A stretch of 64,000 nt of DNA from Caprella mutica (taxonomy: Eukaryota > Arthropoda > Malacostraca > Amphipoda > Caprellidae), in NCBI GenBank assembly GCA_947561585.1, contig CANNZV010002310.1:40215-104214 (forward strand), written 5' to 3'. Shown here piece after piece: positions 1 to 10,699 of this stretch. Below the pieces are notes generated by a model. The model ran no database searches. It was not told where the DNA came from and saw only the letters and a program-made list of their open reading frames with translations. Numbering within the stretch: the first letter of the stretch is position 1; every line of letters begins with the position of its first letter. The position numbers and the translations under genes are program-made.

Positions 1-1496
1 TACAGAAAAGGATTGATGTGAGAAGTATGTAGAATGGCTTTGAAGCTTGTCGACAAAAGGTGTCTTGCAAATTCCTCCACACAATAAACTTCGCGAAAAG
101 TGTTAGACAATGTACTTAAATGTATTTTGAGTAGGGAACAAAGGGAAACAGAATAATAAACTTATTAAAATGAAATATATTTCAATATATCCTAACCATT
201 TATAATAAGGTTAGAATTACGAGTACAATTGATATTATACAAAAATAAGAGAAAAAAAGCACTTATATGTTCAACATATGCAAAAATTTATTACGACATA
301 TTATTGAAAATTTATCGTCTTAAAAATTAAAAAAATTATATAATTAAAAAAAATCAAGAAGTCTATGAGTATATATGCTAGAACAAAAAACAAAGACAGT
401 TGTTTAAAAATCCTTGGAGCATTTCTAATAAAGTGATAGAAGCCCTGAATTTCCATTTTTTCTGATTTTCTTTGGATAACCGATTTTTTTCATAACGAAC
501 TGAAATTTTCGAAGAGACCCTAAAGTTTTAGTCCTGAACTGTGATAAAACAAGTAGAGTAAAAATTGAAAATGTATCTATTACTTTGTTAGAAATCCTTC
601 GAGGATTTTAGAACTGTCTTTTTTTTTTCTTGTAGAGTGGAAACTTATTTATATCTCTCTTCATTTTTGATTGAAAATTCACCGTTTTCAGGAGAGCCAA
701 AAACGTACAAAATTTAGGTGAAATGTCAATTCTGAAAGTTTGAATACGTTTTTTTTGTTGCTCTGCCATCTACAAATTCTATAAACTATAAATGCATTAA
801 TTTTCATATTTTTATCTGTGTGAAAAAAAAAATCATGAGGCACGTAGCACCAAATACATTTGATACAAGAGTACCAATAATAGACACTTTTTCAGCAAAA
901 AAAAAATGATAATTTTCAACAAATTTGATGAGACAATATATAATGTATAGATCAAGTATTGAATGAAAGAACACTTTTTATGTCAACTGTTTTTACACTT
1001 TCTAAGAACGCTGTCAATGAACTTTTTACGGGTGAATGATTTAGATACACGTCCTAGATTTGAAAGAAATTTAGTAGGTGTTTCTTGGATGTTGTTTTGT
1101 TACTAAATAATAATTATAAATGGCTGAACTATCCCTGATAATGGAATGAATCCGTTTGTTTCATTACCTTATAAATAGATATTATAATTCATCCAAGCTG
1201 TTAACATTTTCTATGTAAAATTACAACATACCATCTTTGATAAAAAAAAATTCTGTTATGACCAAATCAAAAGTCTGTAGCAGAGAAGTTCTACTGTATA
1301 TTATTTACTATGAAGGGTGCACTGTAAAATTCTTCTGAAACTTCCATATATATCAACAGAACATGAACAATGCACATCTACTCTTAAAAATCTAAAAGCA
1401 TACTGCGGTCCCACCCTGTCTGCTCAAAGATGCGAGATCCAAGCGCAAGAATGTTTCTCGCATCATCTCGCTAGACTCTGCCAGCTACTATAGTAT
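1..1496. other. AT-rich noncoding stretch
   Basis: No open frame of interest, RNA gene or clear repeat was recognised. The last 100 bases, just before the 22-bp array, are locally richer in G and C and include short echoes of the word gcgag, but nothing that can be named. Confidence 0.5.
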
Positions 1497-2020
1497 GCCT
1501 ACTCCATTGCATTACAATGCCTACTCCATAGCATTACAATGCCTACTCCATAGCATTACAATGCCTACTCCATAGCATTGCAATGCCTACTCCATAGCAT
1601 TACAATGCCTACTCCATAGCATTACAATGCCTACTCCATAGCATTACAATGCCTACTCTATAGCATTACAATGCCTACTCCATAGCATTACAATGCCTAC
1701 TCTATAGCATTACAATGCCTACTCCATAGCATTACAATGCCTACTCCATAGCATTACAATGCCTACTCCATAGCATTACAATGCCTACTCCATAGCATTA
1801 CAATGCCTACTCCATAGCATTACAATGCCTACTCCATAGCATTACAATGCCTACTCCATAGCATTACAATGCCTACTCCATAGCATTACAATGCCTACTC
1901 TATAGCATTACAATGCCTACTCCATAGCATTACAATGCCTACTCCATAGCATTACAATGCCTACTCCATAGCATTACAATGCCTACTCCATAGCATTACA
2001 ATGCCTACTCTATAGCATTG
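1497..2020. repeat. 22-bp minisatellite, about 24 copies
   Basis: The unit gcctactccatagcattacaat is repeated head to tail about 24 times. The variants are few: ctcc to ctct in several units, one attg for atta, and a divergent first copy. The low divergence points to recent expansion or homogenisation. Stop codons interrupt it and it is not coding. Confidence 0.97.
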
Positions 2021-3041
2021 TTATGTTCTCACATCTCGCCTGCCTGCAACATTATCACAATATCGCATTAGCAAGTGAGGGCCTATCAGTCAAATGATTC
2101 TCATTTGTAAGTGTTCAACCTATTACAGTAACCACCACTAAAGTAACTTATACATTAGCGTCCGGAACAACATATTTTATTATTAGAAATTAAAATAACA
2201 TTGGTTTTGAGACTTAATAAATTGGAAAATTCGAATTTGGTTCTTTAATCAAAATCTATTAGTATACATTCCATGGCGATTGTAGATAGATGTTACGTTG
2301 CTATAAGTATTCTACATCACGATTAATAACCAAAGATAAACACGCACTACTTTTCGTGTGTTCCGTCAATGCAATGTGCTGCGTCAGAGTGTTTCTTCCT
2401 TCGCTTTGCACCCCTTCATGTGAAGTGGGCGATAGTGTTGAGTGAAGCTCAGCATTTATAATTGGAGCTGCGACTTAATAATGAAAATAACGTAAATTTT
2501 TATTAATTGCTCAGTGAGTCTGTCATAGTAAATGCTCATCAAATTTAATTGCAACCTAGATATGTATAATTTAATCATTACTTTTACAATATTTTATAGC
2601 AATTAAGAGTCTAAATTATCGAACTACTTAGGGAGTATCAGATAGAAGAGATCGATAGACTTCTTTGTTGTATTTTCAGTGACATTTGCTGTAAAATGTT
2701 CAGACTTCCCTCAACTGCTCACAAAATAATTGCAAAAATAAAAGAATCTGAATGAAGTGAGGAATATAAAAATAGAAATGAATTAAAACAAAAAGCCATA
2801 AAAATTGAATCATTTTTTAAATACTTCGGTACGTGCCCATGCAGCTATCTCTATATTGTTTAATTAATTCAATAGAGTACACGTTTTCAAAAGATGATTA
2901 TTTGTTTTATCAAATTTACTCCGACACCATTGTGAGAGTCTATGTAAATTACCTTCTAAATCCACCTTAGATCCTCAATTATAACGAAATGAGAAGATGG
3001 AAGATACATGGGTTCATATTTTCTACTAAAGTGATTCTTTG
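2021..3041. other. AT-rich noncoding stretch
   Basis: Nothing recognised. It contains a short GC-richer patch near 2340-2450 but no open frame or repeat that can be supported. Confidence 0.4.
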
Positions 3042-3370
3042 AAGATATGATATTAGCGTACAAAAAAGATACGATATTAGCGTACAAAAAAGATACGATA
3101 TTAGCGTACAAAAAAGATACGATATTAGCGTACAAAAAAGATACGATATTAGCGTACAAAAAAGATACGATATTAGCGTACAAAAAAGATACGATATTAG
3201 CGTAAAAAAAAGATAAGATATTAGCGTACAAAAAAGATACGATATTAGCGTACAAAAAAGATACGATATTAGCGTACAAAAAAGATACGATATTAGCGTA
3301 CAAAAAAGATACGATATAAGCGTACAAAAAAGATACGATATTAGCGTACAAAAAAGATAAGATATTAGCG
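3042..3370. repeat. 24-bp minisatellite, about 14 copies
   Basis: The unit gatacgatattagcgtacaaaaaa is tandemly repeated. The 24-bp period is a multiple of three, so the minus strand reads as a spurious 131-codon frame with the octapeptide YANIVSFL repeated. Copies differ only by single substitutions (tac/tat/taa). No protein function should be inferred. Confidence 0.96.
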
Positions 3371-4594
3371 GTTTAATATAATGGCAGCTTTCAGATACCT
3401 TGTTTACTTGTTACCGAAATCGAATTCTTTAGATCTATTTTACCGAAGCAATAACTATTATTTAATTGGAGATGAGAGGATAGTTTAACAATGGTCTATA
3501 AACACCGAGAAATTGAATTGATTCTGCTCTTTGATTTGTAATGGTAAATTATTAAGGCATTCGCTCTCGTTCTATTATCGCACTGTCCGTTCACCTGAAC
3601 AATCATTGTTCTGCGGACAATGAACGTGTCTCTGCCTGGACAGTATAATGGGAACGAAGTCGTTATGATAAGAAACGTCAAATTTGCTAATGTTGCCATT
3701 GCTTCGCTTGTATATTACAAAAGAATCATTATTATTAAGAGAACTCTTTTTCTGCTCATTGCATGCCATTCGCTTTCAGGCGAAATAATGTATATGTACA
3801 TGTTCTTGAGAAATTATGTATCTATTGGGATACTTGAAATGGGTTCCCTTTCAAAAAACTGTTTTCAGGTGCTATTAATCAGTTAATCGGAAAAACTATT
3901 CGTATAAGTTCAACAGCTGTTCTAGGAACACATTTTAACGGAATCAATTTCTTCAAAAATATATCCTGGAGATGAAAATATGTAAAACTTAACATTTTGC
4001 TTTCATAAACTTTGAACATATTGCAGAAAGGAAAGATTGGCATAGTTTCATGTTTTTGTTATTTAAAAAATAACAGTGTTCTTTAAATATCTGTTTATTC
4101 AGATATTTAAAAAAATGGTTATGAAAAATGGCAAACATCTGGAACTTTCAAAGACCATAAATTGTTATTGATCGTAGAACAGGTGCTAAATGTGTGACAG
4201 AAACTACTCGAATGCTTGACGTCAAAATTAACGACTTCTTTTAAAGGGAAAAACTTGCTCATCAAACCACAAGTGTGACTTAATTCCAATGTTGTCGAAG
4301 AGAGCCGTCAGACTCTAAAGCAAGACCCCGGCTCCTTAAATCACTGTAGAGCTCAAAGAACACCTACAGGACCAAGGTTCCCCAAAAATTGTATGTCAAT
4401 AACTGCACAAATGTGAATTCCATGGAATACTTGCAAGGTGTTTCCTTTTTATTGCTCAAACCCTTCATATGTTGCAAATCCATACATTGTACTCTATTGG
4501 AATATAAAAAAAGTAACATCATTATTCTGATGTCATTCTGACATCTCTAGCCTAAATCTGTCTCGACGATGTATATTAGTGTTTTCGTACCCAA
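3371..4594. other. Noncoding stretch with possible decayed coding traces
   Basis: Apart from the palindrome at 3568-3656, nothing firm is seen. An 88-codon plus-strand frame at 3620-3886 overlaps that palindrome and has no recognisable domain. At 4140-4480 the base composition is more balanced and could be an old decayed gene or transposon, but no family could be assigned. Confidence 0.35.
3568..3656. repeat. Imperfect palindrome of about 90 bp
   Basis: The arms cgttctattatcgcactgtcc (3568-3588, first twenty bases matter most) and ggacagtataatgggaacg (3638-3656) are inverted relative to each other, and shorter inverted words lie between them. It resembles the motif palindromes elsewhere in the window, such as 41289-41643, but no target duplication was found. 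Confidence 0.55.
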
Positions 4595-4714
4595 TTATAC
4601 AATCTGTGAATCCTTTGTTGACATAATAAGCTGAGCTTCTGTCAAGCCTGTAAAATCCCTCAGCAGTTCATTATATCGCTCTATGCCTGCGGAAGCGAGC
4701 ATTTCAGCAAAGGT
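4595..4714 (-). CDS. Candidate terminal coding exon (39 codons), function unknown
   Basis: On the minus strand a tract ending ttgtactgtattcag looks like a branch and polypyrimidine-poor 3' splice site. It is followed at 4714 by 39 sense codons and a stop. The peptide begins TFAEMLASAGIERYNELLRD, continues through GLTEAQLIM and ends SQIV. Its composition is protein-like (mixed charged, aliphatic, few stops by chance) and differs from the low-complexity upstream reading that would extend the frame. No family was recognised. It could be the last exon of a gene whose other exons lie beyond this window on the high-coordinate side, or a chance frame. No poly(A) signal was clear. Confidence 0.3.
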   Translation of the reverse strand, partial: TFAEMLASAGIERYNELLRDFTGLTEAQLIMSTKDSQIV

Positions 4715-5298
4715 CTGAATACAGTACAAATTATAATATGAATTACCATGGAAATTATCTCCCACGTGTAATGGAGAGAATTGAAAAAAATAGTTCATGT
4801 ATTCAAATATCAAAATGTATCTTTCGAATAGCCACCTGAAAATCTAATTCATTCTTTTGTTTTGAAGTGCATTTATCTTTGCATAAAATTATATTACTAA
4901 TTATGATATAGTCATATGATTGTGATTGTATATATAATTTAACATAAGTTGTCAAATTAAATTTGATGGTAGGAGCACCGAAAATTTAGGTAGAGCAGAT
5001 TCTACTTGATAAATTCTCTACACTCCATCATATCTTTCTATCTGGGATGAACTGCTCTCAAGTTTTAATTACTCAACAAATTCCAACAAAATGAACTCAA
5101 AAATTATCATAATAATAAAAGAGCATTATTGTGTAGAAAAATTACTACCGAACACAATATCCATAATTGAAACTAAAACAAATTTCATTATTATTATTGA
5201 GGAATTTGCTGGCTTATATATTTTTCGATAAAGAGTTCTCTATATAAATCGTTTTCAAATCAATAAAAAATATATGGAGAAAACGAACAAAATATGCA
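4715..5298. other. AT-rich noncoding stretch
   Basis: Nothing recognised. If the exon call at 4595-4714 is right, this would be intron sequence. Confidence 0.35.
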
Positions 5299-5441
5299 TA
5301 CACGAGCGTTTTTGGATCGTTTTTAACGTTCCAAGAGCATCGCGTAACATGGATACAGATGAAATGGGTATAACAATAATTTCCTCAAATTCAAAAACGC
5401 TTCGAAAACGCTGTGCAAAAACGCTCGTGTGACCGGGCCCT
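5299..5441. mobile_element. Small inverted-repeat element (MITE-like)
   Basis: The word acacgagcgtttttg at the left is mirrored by aaaaacgctcgtgtg at the right. The right side continues gaccgggccctta, a terminus type common in short hAT- or P-like elements. The left terminus appears to have lost the outer part, so no target duplication can be shown. Confidence 0.4.
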
Positions 5442-7565
5442 TAATGTCCCTAACTACGTAACTTTTTAAAAGTCGCAACATTTAAAATAAAAATAATACA
5501 AAAATCTTTCACACAAAAAGTCTATATAGGACGATAGTACAATATATAAACTGAATATTATCAGTGTTATATCTATCTGCCTATATATTATATCACTATA
5601 AACTAATTCATTCTCACATTTTTCTATTGGTCTGGCAAATCTAAACTCCTATTTACATTGTTCCAATCAACTAAAATGAAACAATCTTCTAAAAATTAAC
5701 AAGTGTGACTTTCCTTAACCTTACATAAAATTTGAAAATAATTTTAAAAAATGATAGAATTATCGTGATTTATTAGACTTCAGAAGCCATCAAAGTCATG
5801 AATTACCATACTTTAATCTAAATATTAAATATATATTTTATTAAAACATTATTTTTTAATATGAAAATATAATTCTATCATACTTGAATAAATTAAACGA
5901 ATTGAAACTACTATAATCATGCATATGTTAAAATTGTTATATGATTACTTTATAAACCAACATTCAATAATATAATATCCAATGACATATTCCCTTCTTA
6001 CTTTAAGTATCACTCTACTTCCATAATCTAATTACAAACTTAGCCTTCGCAACATTCTTCAGCAATTAAGGAAGACTTTTTTCTGCCAGTCTCTCTCAAC
6101 TCATCTCGAATTAAGACCTCACTTCAAACTAAGAAACCAGGCCAGAGTTTCTAACTTTGATGCATAAATAATCGTTCCTCAAATTGTTATTATTATTAGT
6201 ACCTTGATTATAATCATTCATGTGTTGCCTACTCAATCTAAACCTGAAAACAAAGAAGCGCGAAACTTTCCTAAATTGGAACAATTAACTTTTTTGAAGC
6301 AATGTTTAATGCTACTGGGAATTAATATGGACCTAATGAAATATTTATTGAGATTTTACTTTTTAATTTATTAAAATAAACAATGTACAATAACTATACT
6401 AATTACTAATTCAATTATATTTATTGAATAGAACCAAGTACTTAAATTACTTCTAAGTACCCGCTAAGGAGAATATTTAATGGAGTGAATAATTAGCCAC
6501 TCTGTATCAGCAAATATAGATATTAATTTTCATGGAAATTCTATGCAGAATATATACAATTATTCATAGCTTGATGATGTTATATAATATCATTGTTAGT
6601 AAAGCTAACTGACTTACCGCAACACTTTTACTCTGGAGACGGTTAAAAGAGAAATAAATGCAAAAAATATTGTCGATCATCCCATTTCAAGACTGTTTGG
6701 TGTTTCTATTTTCTTTCATCCACTTTTTATTATAAGTTATTATAATTCTTATATAGTTTAGAAAGTTATTCATTAAAGGTTTGATAATTATTTATGTAAA
6801 ATATAAATTAGGTATATATACAAATAAAAAGTTATGTTCATTTCTGAAGAAAGAAGATTAAATTTAACAACAACAATCATACCACTTTACAAGATCTGTG
6901 CTCCTCAGAGCGAAACATTCCTAACCCCATTATATCAGAGCTATTTATTAGAGAAATTAATTCAAGTAATATATTACTAGTTTTTCTGGTAATTATCACA
7001 AATTAGAAGAGCATTTAATTTAAAGTTCACCTATAATTTTCGTGCTTTTAATTTCTTCTCTGATGGATTTAGGAGAGAATGTTTGTACTCCAATTCATTT
7101 TTTTTTCATCATTAATAGAAATGTTCATGAAGATACAAAATGGACTATTAAAAATGAATAATAGAATTAATATCATCAATGCATTACTTTCATTTTAACG
7201 ATATTCTAAGATTCAAGTGATTATATATTAAAATTGTTCATTTTTTTATGAGAAATCATGAAAGAATGATTTCTTATCCTCAAAAAATGGCTGTAATTTT
7301 TTCCTCATAATAATGCAGTTTATCATTGATAGGATATGTTAGATGTTGAAATAAAAAGTGATTAGTGAACCTATAACTCTCACTAATATTTATTCAGCTC
7401 CGTGTCTACCAATAGTGGAGACTCTTGTTCCTCTGGACTCATAAAACATCGAGAGAAAAGCTAACATTGTATGGCAAAGTCGCTGCCATTGTTCTTTGGA
7501 TTGACTGCTCCATTAATCATTACCTTGTCACGATAAGAAATGCCATGGATGAAAATTCTCTCTTG
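5442..7565. other. Very AT-rich noncoding stretch
   Basis: No coding region, tandem array or inverted repeat that can be supported. It is about 2.1 kb of high-AT sequence with ordinary low complexity. Confidence 0.45.
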
Positions 7566-7677
7566 GGGATATCCCTAAAGCTTGTTTGATAATCCACAGG
7601 ATATCCCTAAAGCTTGTTTGATAATCCACAGAATATCCCCAGCCATAGCTTACTTAATTATACGGCCTGATTTTCTG
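7566..7677 (+). repeat. Dispersed repeat with 32-bp motif array, left part (copy 1)
   Basis: Two near-identical 32-bp units (atatccctaaagcttgtttg plus gataatccaca) and a partial third are followed by a stretch matching, in inverse orientation, 14611-14648 (core gcttacttaattatacggcc). The copy is split by the MULE at 7678-9044. Its continuation resumes at 9054 with ccttttcgtcaaaaaatag, which matches the reverse complement of 14574-14611. It is the older host of the MULE insertion. Confidence 0.75.
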
Positions 7678-8005
7678 GGTGTGCGGAAAGTTCCTTGCAC
7701 TCAATTCACCGCATGGAAAGTTCACCGCAACTCAATTCACCGCAGATATAATTTAATTCATAATGTAACAATGATATGAAAAATTATAACAATAATAAGA
7801 AACTAGATAGACATGATTTACGTTAAAAAAAACAGGCTTGTTTAATTAAGGGAATATTAAATAAGTATTACTGAAAATATGAAATTGAGATTATGTATTA
7901 TTACTGGAAGTATTGAAATAATATAGTATTACTGAATATATGAAATAATAGAAATTAAGTAACGATTGTTGTTTCGACATTAATTTCTTTTGGGGTAGGA
8001 TTTGG

Positions 8006-8439
8006 GGATCTTTTCTGTTTGCTGGGCGCAAAGAAAATAATCGAAATGAAATAATAAATTATAATGGTATCATAGGTACTTACTGACTTTTAAAATGGAC
8101 TTATTTAATTATAAATAATACAGACTGATATATTAAATAATGTATTTTGAAGTTTCTGTTTCGTGGGCGCATAGGATAATAAAAAAATAATATAAAGATG
8201 ATAACAATATCTTTTCTTAAGCGCATTTATAATAACAATATAACTAACGATAATAACAATTTCATTGGATAAACAGACATTGTGAAATCAAATAACTTAT
8301 TTAGAAAATAAGTTATCAAGGAGAGGTGTTCTCATAAAGCAGAGGTCATTAGAAATCAGAAGTCATTAAGTATGATATCATTATTATTTATTATTTCATT
8401 TCGATTAGTGTCCGTGCGCCCAGCAAACAGAAAAGGTCC
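8006..8439. mobile_element. 434-bp inverted-repeat element with 8-bp target duplication
   Basis: The 25-bp terminal inverted repeats begin GGATCTTTTCTGTTTGCTGG (left) and GGACCTTTTCTGTTTGCTGG (right, reversed), differing at one base. Both ends are flanked by GGATTTGG (7998-8005 and 8440-8447). An 8-bp duplication suits hAT or P superfamilies, though the GGATC start is not the classic hAT terminus. It has no coding capacity. It sits inside the MULE, just upstream of the remaining transposase codons, so it arrived later. Relatives occur at 15873-17426. Confidence 0.85.
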
Positions 8440-8440
8440 G

Positions 8441-8823
8441 GATTTGGATGTGTGTGCGAGGTGCAAATCCTTCAGAGGCTCAAGATTCCTTGTTTATTTC
8501 GATGATACGTGGCTTGGACGGCTAGACAGAAGAGGACATCACAGGTCTCCCAAATATCCTATAGAAATGTGGAATGCATATATCCTTGTTAATGAAATTA
8601 TACTAAGAACCAACAATAATGTCAAAGGAGGGCATAGGGCTTTTAATAAACAAATCCAAATATATGGAAAATTATGAACTGCATCAAGCAAGAGGAAAAC
8701 CTAACCGAATAGAAAATTGAACAATTAGTTGCTGGTAAAATGCCTACCAAGGGAAGGAAGGTCTACACTCAAATTGCTGCTCTAGATGTCCTAGAATATG
8801 TACGAGGAATAGACTTTTTTTAG
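8441..8823 (+). pseudogene. MULE transposase, C-terminal remnant (FLYWCH-type family)
   Basis: The frame following the small insertion encodes FLVYFDDTWLGR, then RRGHHRSPKYPIEMWN, LRTNNNVKGGHRAFN, a stop after IYGKL, and after a frame change KGRKVYTQI and ALDVLEYVRGI. This order (FEDTWIG.., RRG..P.FP...WN, RT.N..EG.H..FN, ..Y..I, ..FLRG) is characteristic of the C-terminus of insect MULE proteins that usually carry an N-terminal FLYWCH zinc finger. The N-terminal zinc finger and the catalytic DDE core are missing. At least one frameshift and one nonsense codon break it. Stop used here: tag at 8821. This links the surrounding motif-array element to Mutator-like transposons. The family call rests on remembered sequence pattern, not a search. 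Confidence 0.75.
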
Positions 8824-9053
8824 ACGTTACGTAAAAATTATTTGAATTTTTTTCTATCCATTATAATATATGCATCCAGTTGTCAAACCGTTTGTTAACC
8901 TTAAAGAAAAAGAAATATCAATAAACATAACTTAAATTGAAATTTACATATATGCGTGAATTGAGTTACGAGGAACTTTCCATGCGAGAATTGAGTGCGA
9001 GGAACAATCCTGCGAGAATTGAGGACGGTAACTTTCCTGTAATCGATTTTCTG

Positions 9054-9471
9054 CCTTTTCGTCAAAAAATAGAAGGTCTATTTTTTTCAACATCGTTGCA
9101 ACAGCTTTCTGTAATAATTTATAATTCGTAAATTGAAATTCTAGAAAACCAAGATAATTTTAATGCATATATAAATAATTGGTAGTCAGGATACTGCTAG
9201 ATCTTACTTATTGGATTGAATTTGGAATTTCTTTTCACTTCTCAGTTTATTTTCTCTACATACATTCTACATTAAAAAATGGTTACTAAGTGTTCGGTCG
9301 ATTTTTCTAATTTTTTGTGGGAAAAGTACAGGCGCAGTTTTTCAATTACCAAAGGAAGACCATGTAAGAATGCATTGTAATTTCCCGGTAATTGCTATGC
9401 TGGATGCAACTTCGGCAGTAATTCAGAAATCTACACTTCCTTCCCGTTACGCTGGTCAACTTATATTCAAA
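9054..9471. other. Continuation of split host repeat, then noncoding
   Basis: Bases 9054-9090 continue the older repeat interrupted by the MULE. The remainder to 9471 shows nothing recognisable. A 64-codon frame at 8937-9131 is only a reading of the MULE's motif array. Confidence 0.5.
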
Positions 9472-9747
9472 CTAGTGTAGTTTCCCGTTAAAAATAACGG
9501 GTCTTTAATAGTAATTCATTTCCTGTTAGTTTTTTTAGTGAATTCAAATAAAATATATTTTTCTGCATAAACTTATACTTTTTTCATAGATAAAATATAT
9601 TTAAAAAATGTATTAAAACATAAGAATATAAATTTCATAACAATATATTCCCATGCGTATTATGATTACACTCTTCATGATTAATACCCGTCGAGTAAAA
9701 GCGGACACCAAATAAATAAACACACTAAGGAAATTATTAGTATAGAT
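9472..9747 (+). repeat. Dispersed repeat with cccgtt..aacggg hairpin, copy 1
   Basis: It starts ctagtgtag, carries a short hairpin (cccgttaaaaataacggg) and ends near attagtatagat. A second copy lies at 16897-17386 with the same order of words (aatacccgt, aaataaataaac, cacac.a.ggaaattatta). The class is unknown. No target duplication was seen. Confidence 0.7.
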
Positions 9748-9997
9748 ATATTGAAAGAACTATTCGACGAAATTGAAATATCTTGTTAAATTTACCATTC
9801 GGACATTCATTGTTATTTGATTCGAGCAACCACGATTGTTTTTTCAACAATAAATTGGAGCTGTCAATGGATGCAGTTATAAAGGACAACGTCAAGGCGT
9901 TGAAATAAAATAAACTGGACAAGCTTTTTTTTTTAAAAATGGTAAACACCTGCATCCTGCATTCCATATGTGTTACTATTACGGTTGTTGTTGCTAT

Positions 9998-10195
9998 TTA
10001 TTTTAGGCGACTCAGGATCATCCTGCGGGTTGCCAAAGACCGGACCGGGTCCTCTAGCAGCTTTCCAAAGATCCTCCCAACTCCGTCCTTCCTCCTCCTC
10101 TCCTCCAGCGCCGGGCACCGCATCCACAGGTGCTCACTACTCTCCTCTTTCTCCCCGCACAACCTGCACTCCGCTGTTGACTCCAGTCCCACCAT
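9998..10195 (-). pseudogene. Non-LTR retrotransposon ORF2, C-terminal zinc-knuckle fragment
   Basis: The minus frame encodes CRLCGEKEESSEHLWMRCPA, a C-x2-C-x8-H-x4-C pattern. It is followed by a basic tract and LLEDPVRSLATRRMILSRLK, typical of the end of ORF2 in R1/Jockey-type non-LTR retrotransposons downstream of the RNase H or RT domain. It is detached from the larger minus-strand remnant at 10700-12660 and lies next to a fragment in opposite orientation. The region is markedly richer in G and C than the rest of the window, as expected for a relatively young LINE fragment. Confidence 0.7.
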
Positions 10196-10211
10196 ACTCC
10201 TCCACAGGAGG

Positions 10212-10367
10212 GATGATAACCAGATGTTCCTCGGGGTGACTTATGACAGGAGGCTCACTTTCAGTAGCCATGTAGATAACGTAACGGAGAGGATGAGTAG
10301 CAGGAACGGGCTACTGAGCAGAGTGGCAGGAGCAAGCTGGGGATGGAGGAAGGATGATGCCAGGTAA
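10212..10367 (+). pseudogene. Non-LTR retrotransposon RT fragment, opposite strand
   Basis: The plus frame encodes FLGVTYDRRLTFSSHV, DNVTERM and LLSRVAGASWGW. This matches the conserved block after the RT palm in R1/Jockey-like elements (usually FLGV.LDRRLTF..HV..). About 50 codons remain. The opposite strand to its neighbours implies rearrangement, or a second element copy. Confidence 0.7.
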
Positions 10368-10424
10368 ATATATACGGCGACTCAGCGGAGGAGGCAGATG
10401 TTACTGTCTTCTTCTTATGCTTCA

Positions 10425-10665
10425 AAGCGCTTCAACATATTGCTGAGAATTGCCTCCGCCTACTGCTGAGAATCGCCCCCGCCTACTGCTGAGAAACGCC
10501 TCCGCATACTGCTGAGAAACGCCTCCAAATACTGCTGAGAAACGCCTCCGCATACTGCTGAGAAACGCCTCCGCAAACTGCTGAGAAACGCCTCCACATA
10601 CTGCTGAAAAACGCCTCCGCATACTGCTAAGAAAAGCCTCCACATACTGCTGAAAAGCGCTTCCA
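10425..10665. repeat. 23-bp minisatellite, about 10 copies
   Basis: The unit atactgctgagaaacgcctc plus cgc is repeated with substitutions. Because 23 is not a multiple of three, the minus strand shows three interleaved spurious frames. It lies between two LINE fragments, so it may have grown within the retrotransposon copy. Confidence 0.93.
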
Positions 10666-10699
10666 CCGGACCGGGTTCTTTCCCAGTTCCATTATATCT

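Larger units (their letters stand above)
7678..9044 (+). mobile_element. MULE with motif-array inverted ends, 9-bp target duplication
   Basis: The element is bounded by the direct repeat GATTTTCTG (7669-7677 and 9045-9053). The left end reads GGTGTGC then GG, followed by a phrase array at 7685-7745 (words ggaaagttc, ctcaattcaccgca). The right end read inward is GATTACA then GG with the same phrase family (8948-9037; ctcaattctcgca). Inside are a decayed MULE transposase (8441-8823) and a later insertion (8006-8439). Mutator-like elements make 9-10 bp duplications, which agrees. Removing the element restores the host repeat, confirmed by the inverse copy at 14574-14755. It is 1367 bp and nonautonomous now. 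Confidence 0.88.

Noticed and set aside
1497..2020. CRISPR-like appearance of regularly spaced repeats here and in other arrays
   Set aside because: Units are head to tail with no unique spacers, in a eukaryotic context without cas genes.
3620..3886. 88-codon plus-strand frame
   Set aside because: Overlaps a palindrome, low-complexity hydrophobic composition, no domain, no splice or poly(A) support.
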